Origin: Spirochaetales bacterium
GTDB lineage: Bacteria; Spirochaetota; Spirochaetia; DSM-27196; Alkalispirochaetaceae
Reading direction: 5' to 3'
NCBI GenBank assembly: GCA_028282545.1
Contig: JANQHT010000146.1
Coordinates: 1-64,000, forward strand
Length of the DNA stretch: 64,000 bases
Shown: in pieces, positions 61,885 to 64,000 of the stretch
Layout: each line of letters starts with the position of its first letter
Numbering within the stretch: the stretch's first letter is position 1
Position numbers and translations under genes: made by a program
Notes under the pieces: generated by a model
Told to the model about the DNA's origin: nothing
The model's database searches: none
The model's input: only the letters and a program-made list of their open reading frames with translations

Positions 61885-64000
61885 GCCACACCCTGAACGA
61901 CGCCCAACAGCACGCCGTTGACCGACGCACCAATACCGTCGTCTCCGCCGGCGCCGGAAGCGGCAAAACGCGCGTTCTGGCGGACCGGTTTGTTGCTCTG
62001 GTGCAAAGCGGGGAGAGCACGGTGGATCGAATCTTGACGCTCACCTTCACGCGTAAAGCGGCGGCGGAGATGTTCGATCGAATTCACGAGACGCTGCGGC
62101 GAGTGGCGGAGCGGGACGGACGCGTCCGCCGCCAACTGGAGCTGATCGATCAGGCGCAGATATCGACGCTCGATTCATTTGCGGCGTCCCTCCTGCGCGA
62201 CGGGGCGGGCCTCTTTGGTTTGCGCCCCGATTTCTCCGTTGACGCCGACCAGTTGCGGCGTGAAACCGAACGGTCGGCGCTCGCCTTCGTTCGCGATAAC
62301 GCGGAGCAGGGTGTGGTGGCCAACTACCTCTCCCAGGCGGGGTTCAAACGCACCGTGGAGTCCCCCTTCCTCGACCTTGCGCTCCACCACTTTTCCCTGG
62401 CGCGCCCGGTCGACTTTCCCGCGCTCTTCGCCGGGCAGCTCCAATGGCTATCCTCCGAGCGGAACCGGAAGATCGATTCTATGCACTCCCACGTTGCCGC
62501 GCTGCTTTCCACGCCCCTCGAGACCGCCGGCGTGGTGCGCATCCGCGACCGGCTGCGTGGATGTGCCGCAGACGAAGGCGAAACGGTCGCGGCGCTTCGT
62601 TCGTTTTCCGCCAACGTGGGCGGTAGTACTTCTCCGGAGGGCGCGGAGTTCCGGGGTCACCTCCGCACTGCAAAGGAAGCGGCGACGACCGTGGGCGACA
62701 TCGACGAGTTTCTAAGGCGGAGCGACGAGGTACGGCAGTTGGGCGCGGTTCTGGAGGCGTACCAGGAATACGTTCTTCACGGCCGGCGCGAATCGGGCGT
62801 TCTCGGATACGGCGAAGTGTTTGACCTCGCCCTGGAAGCGTTACAACGCGACGGGGCTCTCCGTTCCTACTACAAGGGGCGGTTCGATTTCATCATGATC
62901 GACGAGTTTCAGGACAACAACGCGTCGCAGCGGGACCTGCTCTTCATCCTCGCCGAGCGGTTGGATGTGACCGGCACCGGAGTACCGGCGGTAGAGGATC
63001 TCCAGACGGACAAGCTCTTCTTTGTGGGCGACCAGAAGCAGTCGATCTATCGCTTCCGCGGCGCCGACGTCTCCGTGTTCCGGCAGCTCGCCCGCGATTT
63101 CGATCGCCTATCGCTGACGGCGAACTATCGGAGCGATCCGGAACTCATCTCCTTTTTCAACCGCTTTTTCGCCCACCTCTTCACCGGTGGAACGCGCGCC
63201 TTCGACGCCGACTTTGAGCCCTTGGAGGCGGGGCGGAGCGCCCCCGATGGGAGGTTTCCCGCACCGGTACACATTGCCCGTGTCGACAATCCAAAGGAGC
63301 GCCGCGAAGGCTTTCTCTACGATCAACGGGCCGAAGCGGCGTGGATCGCGGACCGGATCGAAACGATCGTTTCCACCGGAGGCGAACCCGCCACCTCCTA
63401 CGGCGACATCGCCATCCTTCTGCGCGTGGGGAGCAACCAGCAGCGCTACGAGCAGGCGCTCCGCAAACGGGGTATTCCCTATCGAACCAACGCGTTGAGA
63501 TCGCTCTTTCTCGAAGCGCCCGCGTCGGACATATACAACGTCCTGCAACTGGTCTTCTATCCGGCGGACCGGTCTGCGTACGCGGCGGTGCTCCGGGGCC
63601 CATTGGTGCGCGTTTCGGACGCGGCCCTGGTGGAGCTGCTCGTGCACCATCGTGAGGCGCTCCCCTTCGCCCCGTGCGATCTCCTTGCCGAGGCGGATCG
63701 GTTCCGGTACGAGCGCGGCGGCGCGATGTATCGAGATATCGCCGATTCGATCGATCGCGTACCCCTATCGTGGGTACTCGACCGGATCCGGCACGCCCAC
63801 GGATACCGGTACTCCCTGCTCGCGGAGAGCCGCTTCGCCACGTTCCGCGAGCACTTTGTGTACCTTCAACAGATCGCCGCCGCCTATCGCAATCGGCCGG
63901 CGATCGAGTTCGTCGACTACCTCCGTGCGAACCTGGGGGCTCCCACTAAGCTCGACGACGCCGAGATCGCCGGCGGCGACGCGGTCTCGATCATGACGAT
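61881..64000 (+). CDS. addA: AddA-like UvrD-family helicase/nuclease (5' part, cut by window end)
   Basis: The first 706 codons of a superfamily-1 helicase. Q-motif NDAQQHAV at residues 6-13, Walker A AGAGSGKT at 23-30, LTLTFTRKAAAEM (motif Ia), DEFQDNN at 341-347 (motif II), GDQKQSIYRFRGAD (motif III) and LTANYRSDPELI (motif IV region). The C-terminal helicase motifs and RecB-type nuclease domain should lie beyond the window. GTG at 61881 overlaps the addB stop as GTGA, the usual coupling for this heterodimer. Confidence 0.9.
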   Translation, partial: MSHTLNDAQQHAVDRRTNTVVSAGAGSGKTRVLADRFVALVQSGESTVDRILTLTFTRKAAAEMFDRIHETLRRVAERDGRVRRQLELIDQAQISTLDSFAASLLRDGAGLFGLRPDFSVDADQLRRETERSALAFVRDNAEQGVVANYLSQAGFKRTVESPFLDLALHHFSLARPVDFPALFAGQLQWLSSERNRKIDSMHSHVAALLSTPLETAGVVRIRDRLRGCAADEGETVAALRSFSANVGGSTSPEGAEFRGHLRTAKEAATTVGDIDEFLRRSDEVRQLGAVLEAYQEYVLHGRRESGVLGYGEVFDLALEALQRDGALRSYYKGRFDFIMIDEFQDNNASQRDLLFILAERLDVTGTGVPAVEDLQTDKLFFVGDQKQSIYRFRGADVSVFRQLARDFDRLSLTANYRSDPELISFFNRFFAHLFTGGTRAFDADFEPLEAGRSAPDGRFPAPVHIARVDNPKERREGFLYDQRAEAAWIADRIETIVSTGGEPATSYGDIAILLRVGSNQQRYEQALRKRGIPYRTNALRSLFLEAPASDIYNVLQLVFYPADRSAYAAVLRGPLVRVSDAALVELLVHHREALPFAPCDLLAEADRFRYERGGAMYRDIADSIDRVPLSWVLDRIRHAHGYRYSLLAESRFATFREHFVYLQQIAAAYRNRPAIEFVDYLRANLGAPTKLDDAEIAGGDAVSIMT

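Overview
The window is GC-rich, densely coded bacterial chromosome with many 1-20 bp gene overlaps, almost no intrinsic terminators and no tRNA, rRNA, CRISPR array or intact insertion sequence that I could see. Gene content fits a free-living, Gram-negative, saccharolytic and amino-acid-prototrophic bacterium. The best guess is a high-GC spirochaete of the Spirochaeta/Alkalispirochaeta type. The reasons are the many sugar ABC transporters, the very long acyl-CoA dehydratase activase, the monomeric NADP isocitrate dehydrogenase, the LpoB/COG3014/LPP20 lipoprotein triad and the FecR-domain protein. This placement is inference.

Layout. 1-4072: end of a 2-oxoacid:ferredoxin oxidoreductase gamma subunit, then a minus-strand methylmalonyl-CoA module (split mutase, MeaB chaperone, epimerase). 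4104-13304: a sugar locus. A minus-strand operon of NtrC-type response regulator, an unusual ABC-ATPase/PAS/histidine-kinase fusion and a GH4 glycosidase diverges from a ChvE/GguA/GguB-like sugar importer. The gap between them holds two enhancer-like inverted repeats and a near-consensus sigma-54 promoter. 13356-15008: ACT-domain and UPF0210 pair. 15014-19000: TPP riboswitch and thiBPQ thiamine importer. 19061-26700: Fpg-like glycosylase, flavodoxin-like protein, ROK repressor divergent from an AglEFG-like alpha-glucoside importer, a lipoprotein and a beta-phosphoglucomutase-like enzyme. 26705-28145: gene debris and repeats.

28146-34601: complete trp operon with two fusions (trpE-trpGD-trpCF-trpB-trpA). 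34621-40553: queuosine-precursor transporter, MetZ and DUF4395 operon, flavin reductase, methyltransferase, an unknown protein, PPK2 and OsmC. 40567-44523: glycine-betaine importer proXVW with a divergent MarR regulator and matching operators. 44509-52323: membrane PAS/GAF-like sensor coupled to isocitrate dehydrogenase, then a 1465-residue dehydratase activase preceded by a 36-codon small ORF. 52265-57715: envelope lipoprotein/FecR cluster. 57719-64000: HD-domain protein and the addB-addA recombination nuclease, with addA cut by the window end.

Most notable: (1) the ABC-ATPase/histidine-kinase fusion with its paired sigma-54 circuit and transporter; (2) a 70-bp repeat found upstream of both the thi riboswitch and the trp operon, aligned without gaps (60 of 70 identical) and at exactly the same distance (18 bp) from a TTGACR-N17-TAGNNT promoter; the trp copy also has an inverted partner arm, giving a 158-bp MITE-like element; (3) several genes whose -10 box lies 5-8 bp before the start codon with no Shine-Dalgarno, suggesting frequent leaderless mRNAs.
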